Positions 38,101-53,100 of a stretch of DNA of 64,000 bases are shown one piece after another; position 1 is the first letter of the stretch, and every line of letters starts with the position of its first letter. The stretch is taken from the NCBI RefSeq assembly GCF_040807025.1, contig NC_090943.1, forward strand, positions 126,665,400-126,729,399. Direction: 5' to 3'. Made by a program: the position numbers and the translations under genes. The stretch is from Struthio camelus (lineage: Eukaryota; Chordata; Aves; Struthioniformes; Struthionidae). The notes under the pieces are model-generated. The model searched no databases and had not been told where the DNA came from. It saw only the letters and a list, made by a program, of their open reading frames with translations.

Positions 38101-41100
38101 AATAGTCATTTAGCCTTTCCCACAGCTGCTCTTTTGTCTTTGATTTTTTTCCTACTCAGAAAGACTTGAGGGTGATGAGGGCTTGAAAGCCTTTAGGTGG
38201 TGATCAGGGTGGTGGTATTTGCGTGATAATTGAATGATACATCAGTTCAGGACTGGATTTCTAATTGTCAGTAGATGAGCTGCTAATTAACTTTGCATGG
38301 GGGTCCTCATCATAGGACACCAGATAATCCACCTGAAAGACATATAGCCTTGCACAAGCCATTGGTGGAAGCCAACATCTCAGATCAAGACTTTGCTTTC
38401 AGTGCACTGAGATTGTCACAGAAGTTTGGAGTGACACGTGCTTCTTTTGATACACAAGTGTAGAAGCAAAGAACGTAAGGAATGACTGAAAGAATGACTG
38501 AAAAATCCACTGGAAATGACATCAAACTGATGCCTGTTAATAGTTAAACCTATCAGTATTACGAAAAGCATAATCTAAAGTTTGCACCCAAAAAGTTTGA
38601 TGGTCATTCAGACAATTTCAGGGGGACTTATCACAAATGTGCTAATCACTGATGCCTTCTGTCTTCCTGTCAATCACATTTATAAGAACATTTTTTCATG
38701 TCCCATGAAATGCTCAGTGGATTCACTCCTCAGCGAATCAAATCTTCTGATAAATTTCCTAAAATCAATATGGTTAAGGAAGTGTTGCCTGCTCTAAAAT
38801 TGCCAGAGACTGTTGTTCATTTAGGCTCCTATCCAATAAAGCATTTAAGACCTACAATCTACACAACTGTGACTATGTGCTTAGAATTAAGCATGTTTAT
38901 TTCCAAGTACACAGTCACAGTTGTGTAGACTGTCCTTTGAGGAGGGCTTCTCCAACTGGCTGCCCACACCACCAAATTGCACCTTGTTTGGCAGGGAGGT
39001 TGTGTAGTGGGAACACATGGGACCTTGTAGCTTTGTGCACTAGAGGAGAGCTTTAGGACTCTACCCAGAGACACCTGGACCCGCATGTTCCCTGAGAGGC
39101 TGCTGAACATACAGAAAATAGACTTCTGGTTGCCCGTTAAGGACAAAGCCGTTGGTGTCACAAGCTGAAAGCTAAGCATTCTTGAAAGCTTGAATTATTG
39201 CTACAACATAACCTTGAGATAACATTATAGAAAGAGACTTAGCAAGAGGTTTCCTAGGAATCCTACCTTTTGGGGGTCTTTGTTATTATTTTTTATCTTT
39301 GCTTGACATTGAATATTTCTTGTTTTCTAATAACATCTAAAACAATTAGAGAAAGATATTTTTTCCCCAGCGTGTCATCTGCAAAACATGGCTTGAGAAA
39401 GATAAGAATGTGCTCTTCTCTCTTTCCTGTCAGTACAATAGCTGCACTGAAAGCACTGTGGTTGTCCTATGTCATTCTGGCCACTGACAGAATTAGGATG
39501 ACTTTCCATACTTTACAAGCATTACGTTTTCTTTTTTCATAGCATCCATTTAAGTCTCTATTTGCCCGAGAAAGTCCTTCAACCATAGTTAGAACTTGGC
39601 TTGAATACACACGGCATGTTTTGGAGGCTGCTGCAACCCTGGAAACCAAACAGCATGTGGATAACATGGTAAAGCACAGGCAAGGATTCCTGTTCTGCCT
39701 CCGGCAGCCATTGTGAGAGCAGTAACGTACTGTATATCTATCTGCAGCGTTGATAAATACTATTTTGGCATTTGGGGATTAAGGCCTGAGGGCCCCAAGG
39801 GAACTCAAGACCTACAGACTTCCTCAGGTGTCCAGCATCAGTGTTGTGACGACTTGTTCCCCTTGCCTAGACAAAGAACAGCATATTTGGCAGCCTTGCA
39901 CAGCAGGAGCCCTTAACCGCTCAGCTGTTGTTTCTTGAATGGCCATACATAAAAATGAAGCAGTATTGTTAGCCCAGTGACAACTAAGTAGGCACCCGTA
40001 GTGAGCGGTCTAATTAGAGTGACTGGCCAGTGTCACTTAGGTAGTTCATGGCTGAACAGAGAGCTGAACTGTGGTTCCCGAAATCCTAAGGAGCTAGGAT
40101 TGCAACCATGCAAGCATGTTTTCTAAAAGGCAACATTTATACATTAAAAAAAGCATCACTGTTAGGCCAGAAGGCCAACAGCACTACATCTATGCAATAC
40201 GCGCAGGACCCCAGTGCATAACTGGAATGGACACAAAAATGATGTGTCTTATAATGGAGCTTTTAAAAACTGGTAAAGAGAATCAGTGATTGCAACAAAG
40301 TTTATTTCCCAAATGTGTTACAATTGGCCTGTTAATTATATAGCTCCTTGTGCAGTCATGCAGAGTACATATCACTGCCTTAACTCTACATGTTAAATGA
40401 AGGAAAGTAAATGATGTTAATCGTAATAATACAAAAGCTTTGATAGGTAAATTACCAGGAAAGAACAACGTTGACAAAAAACTGCAAGAGAATCTCCTCA
40501 GTCCTACATAACAAGATTTAAATACTTAGAGGCATTAAATGCATTAAAGTCAGGCAAGAACAGAATACAGATTTTTGCTATAACTAAAAGGGATTTTAAT
40601 ATTGGCAATTCTTGCAGTTCTGCTGCGAATATCCTGATATTTACAGATCTTAAATTCTGAAGTTTTGTGATTATTTCAGAACGTCATCTATTCTTTTTTT
40701 TTTTAAGTAAATTTCTCTTATGCACAGTTGCAGAGAAAGGTTTACAAACCTTATCTAATGCCCCTAAAAGCTTTGCTAGTCTCAGAGAGGTAGAATCTCA
40801 GATTGGTTTGAAACTCATGAATGCAAGAATGTTTCTAAACGAAACCCAAATGCATCTCCTTAATATCATGATTTTAAGCTGACCTCACCACTTTCTGAAA
40901 ATTCTAGTATCATAATAGCTATGTTTAGACATTGTGAAACCACTTCCTGCTTTGGATGAGCATTTCCATGATCTTTCTTGGTGGACTCTTTACTTGCTGG
41001 TCCAGGTAAGATCTCCTGGAGGCTTTCAAGAACACCAGTGCTACACATTTGCATTAGCAAGCAGCGAAGCACAGCAGGATTGGATCTGTGGAGGGAAACA

Positions 41101-44100
41101 GTTCTACAGATTCAATGCCCATGCTATATATATTCTATGGGTCTTTTCTTTAGACCAATTTGGTCCCATGGGCTGTACAACTGTTCGTGGCTGGAGCACA
41201 GTAGATGCAATACTAGAGCACTTCTTCCAGTTTCATTACCTCTCAAGCAAAGCAGTTTCTGCACTCTGAGACTGCTCTGCAGTGTGAACCCGAGCATGGT
41301 CATTTGGGAGGTAGTGATGATTCACTTCAAAAGCCCTCTCTGACCTCATATGATGCACTTATTCAGATACATCCCCTATTTCTCCGCTAACAAGAGAAAA
41401 CCAGTCCAGTGCTAGTCCTTCAGCTCACCTGCCCACTAAGCGAAGCTGGCAGGGAAGAGTCCTACAGCTGCTATCAATAAAAGTTAGCGACCAGTTATTT
41501 GCTACTGGCAGAAACATGGAGATTAGGGAAAACACTGGTATAACCACTCTGTCTGCTCTCATATGTTATCAAATAGCTATAAGCAATTTTTTATAGAATA
41601 CACTGTAACATGAAAATCTGTCCTGACTGAGGGGCCATGGGCAATTTGGGTCACATTCTGTTCCTTGGCAAAGCACAGTTAAGACAGATTGCTGTGTTAC
41701 AGCAGAAACCATTATTCATAATCAAGACTATTTTTAACACACAAAAGCAGGGAGATAAGTATAAATATTACTTATAATTAACATTTACTGAATGCAAATC
41801 TGTTGATTCCTTTTGCCTTACTGAATCCCATCCACAAATAATAAACTGCTATTGCTTCTTGACACTTCAAGTCCCATCTTTAGCTCCTAGCCAACCAGTC
41901 GCTTGAGGTTTTGCTAGCCTGGAGGAGAAACAGAACCTGTCACAGTGCCAATGGTCAAAACGTGGAATTCATAACACAGCTCAGCCTTATGTTCCCTTGA
42001 CAGGTACCCATGAAATAGTTAGCTTTCTGAGATGAATTCTAGTTACTGAACTGAAATACCACTTTTTTTTTTTCTGATTTAGAAAAGACTGTCAGAGTAA
42101 GAAATAAGATTAGGTGAAGCATGAAATGAAAGATACAGAAGATCTACTACAGCCATCCTTTACATCGATTTCTCAGGGAGGTTATTGACAAAGTGGTTTG
42201 TTACAAATATCACTTTGTTAATGCTCCCTTTGAAGCGTTCGAGTTTTTGGGTCGTCAATGCAATGCTTTTAGTCATGAAAAGCCATGTTATTTTGTGAAT
42301 ATCCAAACCCATAATCTGTTGGCCATTTTTTAAAATCCATTTTGGTAACATGCTGCTTTCTTTTCTGTCAAATGAAATAGTGTTATATGATCATAACTGT
42401 TATTGATTCCTAATAGAAGTAAGCCAACTCAGGCCTATAAAAAGATTGATCTGGTCTGCATTCGATTCACATGTTGATGTTTTCTCAATCTTTTTATACA
42501 GTTCTGATTAATCTCCACTGACTTTTAAAAGCATTTTCATTGATTTTTTAATCTTTTTTTTTAACCGTTTTGTCAGTGAAACCTTTGGAAGAGAGCACAA
42601 GAATCTAGATTACAGCTCTAGTCTCACTCTGTGAATACTGGAAATGACAGGTAAGGAAGGTTGCAGACACATCCAGAGTGACAAGAGGTACACAAATACT
42701 TATTTCCGGCAATAAGATTGTGCAGTTTCTCTACAGCCGGCTGGGTATTTGAAGCAAATTGCATGATGTGTGTTAGTAAGGTGGTGAACCAGTGTTATAT
42801 GGGACTGGGGGAAGCAAAACGCAAGAGGGGGCATATGATTATATGGGGGAGAAATATGGTTATACATATCATTTAACTTGTCATCTGTCTTAGATGTATG
42901 AGGCTGGGATTCACTCTACTTAATGCTGGTCATCTAAAACTTAAGATAGCCAGTTTGCAGCTGCCATGCAGGCTTTCTTTTTTAGCCAATGAAGTGAAGC
43001 AATTCAGGAAGTGATTGGTTTCATTCCAACACGGATATCTAAGATTAATGAAATAGGTTGTCTGAAGGGCACTGCATCTCCTGGCATGACCACAAAACCT
43101 GTGGAGGTTTACAGGCTTCTGGAATTGCTGGTGATGGAGGGAGTGAAAGCAAAACCCCCAGGAGCAAGTACCTGCTATCCATCACTTACTCTCAGCCACG
43201 ACTGATGTCTCATTTTCGTGATCCATACAGGTGGAGCTTATTTTGGGACTGTGCCTCTGAATGCAAAACACTGCTCTACAGACTATTCTGTGTGAGCAGA
43301 AAATCTTGCAACTTCTTGTATGTATGTACTTGTCTGATTTCCCTGACAAAAATCAAACACTAATGGCTCATGGACTCAAAGTGAAGGCAGTTAGAGATAA
43401 GCTGGACAGATCTGCCTCCTTACTGTCCTATAGTGCTCACCTATAGGTAGCACAGGACCATAACCTGGGGCCATTCTATAATGGACAGCTCTTTCAAATT
43501 ACACTGCTCATATGCTGCAAGGCATTTTAATAGAGAGAAGAAAATAGGGTTTGGGATATTCTCCTGACCTCCAATTTTGTGATATTTCTGCCTCCACAAC
43601 ATAAAAAAGTAGGTTCTGTAAAAAAGGAAGCAAGAAATAAGAGATCAAGGAAGAGAAATTGTGAAACATTTTCTAACATTTCCAGAAAATGAGAGAGAAA
43701 GAAACTGGAGAGATCTAATCTTGCTCTTGTGGCAATTCACAAAGTTGAACACTAGTTTAGGCATTCATTTCTGTAACCTTCATGACTGTTCTGAGATCTG
43801 TAAGGCTACCTAGGTTTCCGCAGAAGTATTTGTGATTTTACTCTCTCCAAAGAGAGAGCCTTCTAAGAACGTGCATTAGTGTCATTCAGAAAAGCACAGG
43901 GTGGCAGTGAAATCCATGAGCATTTTAGCGTAAGTTCCGCAACACACAAGGAATGATGTGACAAAGCGGAACCTTCAACTTCCTATTAAGACCATGTCAA
44001 ATTGTACCAGATTATAAACTCAGCTCTCCAAATGCAAGCCCTTGCATGCCACTTCTATAGCATCCTTCAGCCAACACCACAGTATCTGAGTGGAGAACCC

Positions 44101-47100
44101 ACCCAAAGGAATATACAAGCAGATATTTCCTTAAGAGTGCCCAATAATGACTTTCTTACATGTGCTGCTGTGTAGATGCAAACATCTGCACATTGTCAAC
44201 TTGCGGATTGAAGGATGGCACAAATATGTCTGAGACTTGTCCCCAGATTTTCAGCTTAATCATTGAGCATTGCTATGCAAATTTGAGCTAAAATGTACTG
44301 CTTCATATGCCACTTCTGTGATTTGTACTTAATGTGTGTGCTTGGAAATAAATGTCTTTGTTCACTTTATTTTCTGATGTCAGAATGTGAATGTTATGGA
44401 AGATGTGAAGTTATTATTTTACATTATTTTAATTAATATAATTTTGATTGATGAAGCTATGAAAAAATCCGTTTATTGAACCCTGATTGTTATGGTCATC
44501 TGCAACACAAGTTAATGGGACTCTTTTGTTGGGCTAATAAAACTGCACTCCCCAAATTAAATTTTCATAGAAGGAGGTTTTTTGAATCTGGAAAAAATAT
44601 CTTTTCATGGTTATTCAACACGAACAGTAATGCAGATGCTTTGCCCCAGTTATTATTAAGGAGTCTTGGGCCACACGATACTGTCTAAGTCTGTTTACAG
44701 ACATGAGAATATACACATTTCCTTCTTCAGTGGAAGGAATATAGAAACTAGCCTCTCCAGAGCCTGTTGGTGCACTCAGGACCCTGATGGCCTCACCACG
44801 CTGCATCCTGGTGGAAACATAGAAAGAATAAAGTAAACGACAAGAAAGATACGGTAAGCATTTGCTCCTTTTCCAGCTCTGCAGAAACCAGTCTGTAACA
44901 GCAGCAAAGCCACACTCTGCTTTATCTCTTCTAAGCCATTCCTTTGTGGAGCCACTGCATCACACCAGCATGAGGAATATTTTGGCAGCTGAGTTCCAGC
45001 TGTGGGGAATGTAATGGAGCCTAATGCAAATACAGAGGTCTGTGGGTTTTCTGTAGATTCGTCAAATCCATTTAATTTTCAGGGACTTTTTGCCAGGATG
45101 AAAACAAAAATTTCAAAGATCTTTTTTCCTGGGGCAGAAGACATTCTCCTATAAGGTCTGCATCGCTCTTGCAGTTTTTTCAAGGGGATTCTTAAAGAGA
45201 TTTTTCCCTCCCCATTTCCACATCCCACTTCTCTCCCCACAGTTTTCTTTCCATAGAGTTTTCTCTATAGGAAAGGATGTGAGCCACTTAAATGGACTAT
45301 GAAGAAAACAGAGAGGATGAATAGTGAGGAATGAACTCAAAGGCTTTAATACTCCTAAGATAGCTTTATTTCCTGCCAGTGAATTGAAAGCCACTGTTTA
45401 ATATAATAATATTTTGTAGTGTCTCTCACTGCCTCTTTAGGGAAGTTCTGCTTCTGTTCTTTGGAAGATTTTGCAGATTGCTGATGTTTAGGATGCTGAT
45501 GCTATGCCTGCCTTCATAAGAGGTCACCACAGCCATTGAGTCTTGCACAGACACACTACATTGCCTGAGTGTGAAACACATGTAAGTTGTACAAGCACAT
45601 CAGTAGTTCACATCTCTTTAATATAGCCCCATGCAGTAGTTAAAAAAGTCATTGTACCATCTGCTGTCTCCTGTGCTCTTTTTAAGCACAGAAGAAGGTT
45701 TTCAGTTATAGGATGATGTGAACTGAAGAGATGTTCCTGAATCAGAACTGAGCAGAAAAGAAAAAGGGAATAGGCACTAGCAGCTGCACTAGGAGGAAAT
45801 AAGCCTTACTTGGCTCAGCTTATCTGCTTGAGAGCTGTTGGTTTTATTGCATAATTGCATACCGGGAAAACAGTTTCTTTTGGTTGGCACCATAGCAATC
45901 TTAGTTCTCTCAGGTATTACAGAAAACCCCTCAATTTTACTTTTTGTTTAGGAATATTGCTAGCGCTTGTAACATGAATATCAGGTCTGATCCTACCATT
46001 AGACTCCCTGTTCTCAAGAAAAAATCCCTATCCCCAGAAGCTATCACTAGCAGTTTTATGTGAATAACTTAAGGATCAAAACCTTAAGCTCTGCAACTTT
46101 GCAATAGAAGGATTCGCTTTTCATGTTTTAATGCTCACTTTCTGTAATGAATTTCCTTCATATCATATGTCTGAATGGTTGTCACACAGGCAAATCCTTT
46201 CACCAGCACACAGAGCCATTAGAATCTTTTACTTCTGGGACAAGTTACATATAAAGTGGCTTAAAAAGCCAGACATTTCACTTCAAAATTTCCACTAAAG
46301 TAGCTTTGAAGAGCCTCCATGGTAAGCAGTCCTGAACCAGGATCTCAGTCTCCACATAGGAAAACAAATGGTATTTGAAGGAGTGCTAACGTTCCTGTGT
46401 GAAAGCAGAAGGCTTCTCAGTGACGTGCCTCCACTCACTTACATCAACCCTGCTGTACGCAGGCTTTGTACTACAGGTTAACTTGTCACTTTCTGATTTC
46501 TGAGATTGGGGCTACCTCCTGTACTAACCTGCCTTAAAAGCAGCTTAGGAGAGTTTCTTCAGAACTCCCTAGTAGCAGAAGAAACCCCAGGTTTATGAAC
46601 TTTTCCCTCAGAAGTGGCTGTGTAGAGCCTAGGAGCCACTGAAACATACTGCTCCCTGGGAACAAAGTCATGGGGCTTGATCCCGGCTCCACAGTGGTGG
46701 CTGGAACACCAATGACTTGCAAAGGAGATGGTCTTTGATGACCGTGTAATAGAGAGCAAACAAGCAAGGTGCGGCACCATCTAAGGTACAGCTTAAAAGA
46801 ACACAGAGTGAGCCGTAGAGGCTGCACATGGCCCACGTTCCCCAACAGCCCTGACATGGAGATATGAGTCACCAAAAAGGCCGTATGGCCTACAGTTTTC
46901 TGCTCCCTGGTGTTCCAGGTCCTGGGAGGCAAGTGCAATTTTCAGTCCTTGTATTGAGTGTGCTGCCTCCCACCAGAGCATCCAGCAGTCAGAGGCTAGG
47001 CTATTGGAGGTGACTGCCATCCCCCAGCGCGTTCTTAAGGTCATCTCATTATTGTATTGCAGTAGCATACAGCCACCCAGCTGAGATCTGTACTAAATAC

Positions 47101-50100
47101 TGTACAGACACCTCAGATGAGAACATCCTGTGCCAAAGAGCTTCCTGTGTAAGTGAAAAAGTCCGCAAAGGAATGCTGGGGCTGAAATGACACAGAGAGG
47201 GGAAAAAAATTGCTTCAGGTCACAGACCCAGTCTGTAGGAAAGCTTCATGGAGCACCCAGGTCTCCTGACTCCTCGATCAGTGACACCTCCATCAGGCTA
47301 GGCTGTCTCTTTGAGAAAGGGGCAGACAATATGTGTGCTGAGTCATAAAACATCCTATGGAGCGATGATACAAATTCCAGTATCATAAAATAGACAGTAA
47401 TTGTTTAGGAAAGGAGCCTATTATGATCAAACAACATTTTACCAAGGCATGAAACATGCTTCAGGTTCTGCTGTAGTGCAGTAACACTGTGTTATTAGAA
47501 CAGGATGTGACAAAGTTGGCTGTCAGAATTTCTTTGATTTTTTTTGTATTGCCACCTCAGCCATGTGTGTTTGGAATAGCTGTATTTATTTGATTTTCCA
47601 TAATGATCTTTTCAGGGATTTCCACTGACTTAATTTGTATCACCCTGATCTCTTTACGCCGTTTTGACAAACTCTTCTTGATCTTGCATCACCTGGTCTT
47701 GCATCATCCACTGTCTTTAGATGTCATTTTATCCCATGCTGGCTGTATAATACCATGCCTAAAGTGTAATGGTATAATGCTGGCATATCGTAAGTCTTGT
47801 AATTGACGTAAGGTTTCTGTTATTGATTTTTTTCATCTTGACACAGTAGATTATTTCTGGACTTGTACTGATATTTCAATTATGCTATGACACGACTGCC
47901 CCCCAACTTTGAACTTAGATTGCAATCAAACTATTCTAAGAGTCACCCCGACATTCTTAAGAGAACAAATTCTCGCGGAATTGCCCATATGTTCTGAAAG
48001 CAAGCAATTATTTTTTTCTGTGCTGGTACAGCATCAGGCAAAGGAATGCCTCAAGATGTTTCTACAAAGAAGGCAATGAAGAAAGACTGAGTAAGGAATC
48101 AACCTTTTTCTCTTTCCATACTTCAGGGCCAGAGACTCAACAGCTGTAACGTGGTCTATCTCAATCAGTTGAGCAGACCTGCATTGCTGCAGTGCCAGTT
48201 TCCATTAACAGAGAGTCTGGTCTAAATGATCTCGACTAGATGATCTCCAGAGGTCCCTTCTAACCTCAACCGTTTTGTGATTCTGTGATTCTGTGATTCT
48301 GTAGTCCTTGCCATTTTGCTGGGATTAGATATACAGGTCTTTTAATGTAACTGCAAGTCAGATATAAAATGTGAAACTTTTTTGTAACTCATAGAGAGGT
48401 TGTAACTACAGCTCTCATTAATACACATACTATGCCGCTACAAAGCATGCATATTCATATACCCTAGATTGTCTTCCAAGATTTTAAAAATTGTATTTTG
48501 AAGTGATGAGGCCCAAAGTACTATTCAGCCATAACTTAAGGCCAAAAAATAAGCTACAAATTCAATTGCAAGGTGTATTTATTTATTTAGGCAAAGATAA
48601 TGCAGACTTTAGTAAAAAATTGTGTTTATAACATACAGGATAAATGAAATTTTAATTGGCAGTAGGGCTGGATGCTTGGTCTTTATATTTGTGTAATTAA
48701 ATGTGTTCCTTGCTTACTGAGTCACTTCAGTGAGTGCAGAACCTATTAATTACCATGAGAATCCATTTTAGAGACAACATAGTGCCGTGAGGATTGTGAA
48801 AGATATCCCTCAAACTAACCCAGTTGCATAGGCTAGAAAACCCCTCTTTTATAGTATCTTAAAGAAACAAAGAGAAGCATTCATTATTCAGTTTATACGT
48901 ATGTGTATATATATGTTATGCACACATAAAGCTTTTTTATACAACATAAGTTTAGTGGTTGATTCTGAGCAATCTGCATGTATTTAATGTACTTAACACA
49001 AAGCCAAATATGTGTAACCGCATCTTTGCAATACACAATTACTTCTATGAGCTGCCGTGACTGCTGACTAAATGTCAAAATGCAAAAGACAATGAAAGCA
49101 GACAGTTTGAAAAATCCAATTTTCTTCTGTGTTTTGAATAGAATTTTAATTTTGTGAGACATTTTGAACTAAGGATGTCTCATCAGTTTGAATAAAGGCA
49201 TTAGTTTGCTGTCTGGCTACAATTCCAAATGGCATATGTTAAGTCGAATATTTAAAAATGAAGGGTTCTTATCCTTGCTATAACACAAGCAATGACACAC
49301 CGATTATAATTTTGTTAATTTAACAACAGTATTTTAAATTTGAATGCCGGAATAAAATAAGCTCTTAGCAGATGACTTCTAAGTCTCTATACAAACTTGT
49401 TTGATATTACAGTTTGTTTGTCAATGTAATTCTTAACTGGGGAAGTTTTTCCTTTAAACCCAAAGAGGGATAATAAAAGCTCTGGTGCAGATGCCCTGAT
49501 ATTCTGATTTAGAGACACTTTATAGCATGTGGCTTAATTTGCTTTCTTTATAGCAGCCGGTGTACAAATTTAAATGTGTTTTTACAAACTTAAAGAGTCT
49601 CCACAATTCTGTGTGGGAGCAAGGGACTGCATTTATTTAATTACAAGATATTCCAAAGGACTGAATTTCTGTGTTTAGACAAATTTAGACCCTGATTCAA
49701 GAAAGTGTCTCTATGTAGGAAGCTTATCAACAATGTGTTTAGCTTTGAAGGAATCTTTTAGTCCAGAAACAATCTCTGGAGGTTTTGAATGATTTTTAAA
49801 GCACTGCAGAGAGTAAGTAAAAATGACAGCAACTCCTAGGTCAACCATATGAATACAATGCAGATTCTGTAAAATTGATCTTTTATTTTGGCAATATCTC
49901 ATAATAAGTGGGCAGCAAACTTACTAGGGAAAATATCTTTTCGTGCTTCCCCAAACCTAGAAATAGGAGCTACTCCTAAGCATTTCAATGTTCAGCATGT
50001 TCACAGTGAAAATTATCACAGCATTTAGCATTATAGGATAATTTTCTGCTAGTCTTCTACATAGTCCTGAAAAGACTAAAAAATACCTAACTGAGATTTT

Positions 50101-53100
50101 AGATAATAATTTCAGTGTGTGGCTCTGTAAACCCATAAGTGTCATTGATGGAAGATTAAGACGAAACCTCAGAACAGGAATAGATACATTCAGTAAAATA
50201 GGCTGGTTCTGAAAACTTTCGCAAGGGAGAGCTTTTTTTTCTGTTTCTTCCACAGCCCCTTTAAAGGGCTCAGATCAGGAAAATGGCCAGGAGCAGAGAT
50301 GCATGTGAATGAACAGGAAAGGAGGCTGGGCTCACCAGTGACTGAATGCTATTCGGTGCTGGTGAGGCTACATCTGAGGTAACGTATCCTCTTTTGGGAC
50401 TCCCTATTTAAGATGGATGTGGAGAAACCGCTGAAGGCCCAGTGGATGGCTACCAGGAAGGTGAGGGGCACAAGGGCAGAAGGCCTGCAAAGAAGTGGCA
50501 GAGGGGGCTAGGTTTGTTTAGGAGGGTGAAGGGAAGGCTAAGATGGGATACACTGGCTCCTTGCAATGATCAGGGAAATGACAGAACCAGAATCCTCTTG
50601 GTAGTGCCAGATGAAAGAAAAAGGAGAAATGGCCATAAATCGTGGCTTGGGTGGTTGTGAAACCGTGCAGAAGTTGGCTAGACAAAGCAACAGCTGATCT
50701 GGCCTAGTCCTGCTTCAAGTGGGAGGCCAGACTAGATGACCTCTAGATGTCCTTTCTGATTCAATGTCCAGAGCAACCTCATCTTCGTATATGTGCCAGT
50801 AGGGGAAGGAGGGCTTGCTAGTCATGCACGGACCCAGCTCCATTCCTCTTTTTTATTCACATCTTTCAATGCTCATTATCCCATGAAAAATGCATCTCAT
50901 ATTACTGAACCTCTGCACTCTTGTTATCATTCATGATTTGTGCAGTACCTCCAGACTCCTGGTGAGCTTATCCCCAGCACATCATGGAGCCAAATTCCTC
51001 TGGTCCCTTCCTGTCTCTGCCCAGGGGCTCATTTACTCTACTGCCCTCCATCCTACCTCCTTCCCTTGCCAGGGAACCGCCCAGTTTCCTTTGGCTGTGC
51101 TGCAAGATACCTCGCAGGGGCTAGCATCAGAGCCAGAGCCCAGGCCATGCAGCTGCTGGACTTCAAGTCTGGTCATCACCGTATACCACTTCTCCAGTCA
51201 TCCCGTCTCCTTCTGGAAACGCAGCGATGCAAGTACTCTTTCAGGTTTGGTAAAAAACTGTCCCAGCATTTAAGCTTGCTTGCAGAGCAAGCAATGCGCC
51301 TTGCAGAACAGCAGGAGGCAATAAAGAAAGGTACACCAATGGAGATAAAGAGAATCACTGTAACTATTCTTGTAAACTATGGCTTTGCCTCAGTTGGAAG
51401 ATTGTGTATAGCTTGCAGATCCTAAACGATTATTTCAGTTTTGGAAATATTGCAAGTAAAACAGAGGTCTGACCATCAGCTAATAGTAACTCGTGTAGCA
51501 CAACAAATCTGAGGTCCTTGCAAATTTTGTTACTGAGCAAAACCCCAAAAACCATATTGGAAATAGAGCATGTGGGTATTAATGTGCCTGTTTTAATCAC
51601 AGCTTGGCACATTTGGCGCCATTTATTTAAGCCAAGCTTGAGAATAAATCCAGACCAATATCTGAGAGATGTATTTGATTGAACTGGACAATTTTTGCCT
51701 TTTTTAGTAAAACTGATTTGGACAGTGACAGCAATCAATGAAGTGACTCCTGCTGAGCGACAGATGAAATCTTCAATAACCTTGACTCCTGCTAGGTGAC
51801 AGATGAAATCTTCAATAACCTTGACTCCTGCTAGGTGACCAGCCTTTTCTTCTTTGCCACATCGTCTCTTACCCCGAGAAAAAATGCACGCAGCAAATGT
51901 GTGCTACAGTAAAGCTCTTCAGCCTGAGCACCCATTGAGCTGTGACTATTTATTAGTGACCCTCTAGAAGCCCATCTAGAAGATGTGGTCCATGTCCTGC
52001 AGCTTTCTATTATCATGAACTTATCCAAACTCACATTAAAATTAGTTGCAATAGTTTGAGGTTTTTCCTAGTCTTGAAGTTGAGTTGATTTATATTATGT
52101 TTTAATAGCAATCAGAATGAATGATGAAATGAATGATTTCATTCATGAATGAAATTCAAGCCCTGTTGCAAGTCAGCTGAAAAGTTGATTTTGGTGCATA
52201 TTAAATTTTACCCAATAGATACTTTCTAAGGGACTTTACAAGCTGAAATTTCGAGATATTCTAACATGCGTGTTATTCTATGCCTTTCAGATTTTTCTGT
52301 ACCATTTTTAACTACAGTATCTATATAGTTATTACTAATTACCAGATTTATGCTTCTGCTATTGTATCCTGCCATGCCTTTACACATATATTCAAATATT
52401 TGATTGCCTCCATTAAGAAAATAATGATAACATTCAAAAGCATATTGCTAGAATTTATCATAGCTAGGAATAGATTATAAATATCATTGAGTATTTTAAT
52501 CAGAAGATGTGTAAAATGAATGAGAGAAAGGAAAAAAAAAGAATGACAAGCTCTTTGGAACCTTGCTGATGGTGCACACAAAGTGGCATATTATTCAGAA
52601 TTGATTAAATTGGCTGAAAGAGAGTAATTACTGGTGAGATTTTTATTACAATTGAAAATATAATAAAACTATAACAAGGACGAGTGGCTAGAGGAAACCA
52701 CCTGTGTTTTAAGTAGCTTTGCTCAGATTTGCATAATAGAAATACTTTGATTTTTGAATATGTAAAATAAATGCGTAAATATAACAATTCATATCAACTT
52801 GTAATAGACTACTTCTCACTAAGGATCATCTTTCATCATCCACCTCTTTTTTCATGCTTTATTTCTCTCCTCCTTCCTTCTTTTATAGTATCTTTTCAAT
52901 TTAGTGATTTTTTCCCCTATCCTGAAATATTACTGAAGAAATAGACTTCTAGAGTCCGTTCATTCAGTCAGTCTGTCTATCTGCCTATCTGTAATTTATC
53001 CACCTATGATGTGTCTATCTATGTATCTATTTTTAATGCAATACTGGCCACCACTTACACAGAAGAGTATCTTGATGAATTCAGAAATACTGCCCTGCTG

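Noticed and set aside
46534..47068. 134-codon and 91-codon minus-strand ORFs next to a SINE remnant
   Set aside because: The frames overlap, contain no domain, and have no supporting splice sites.
50890..51425. Overlapping 127- and 161-codon plus-strand ORFs in STMN2 intron 1
   Set aside because: They start soon after a CR1 fragment, overlap each other in two frames and show no recognisable domain. There is no splice evidence.
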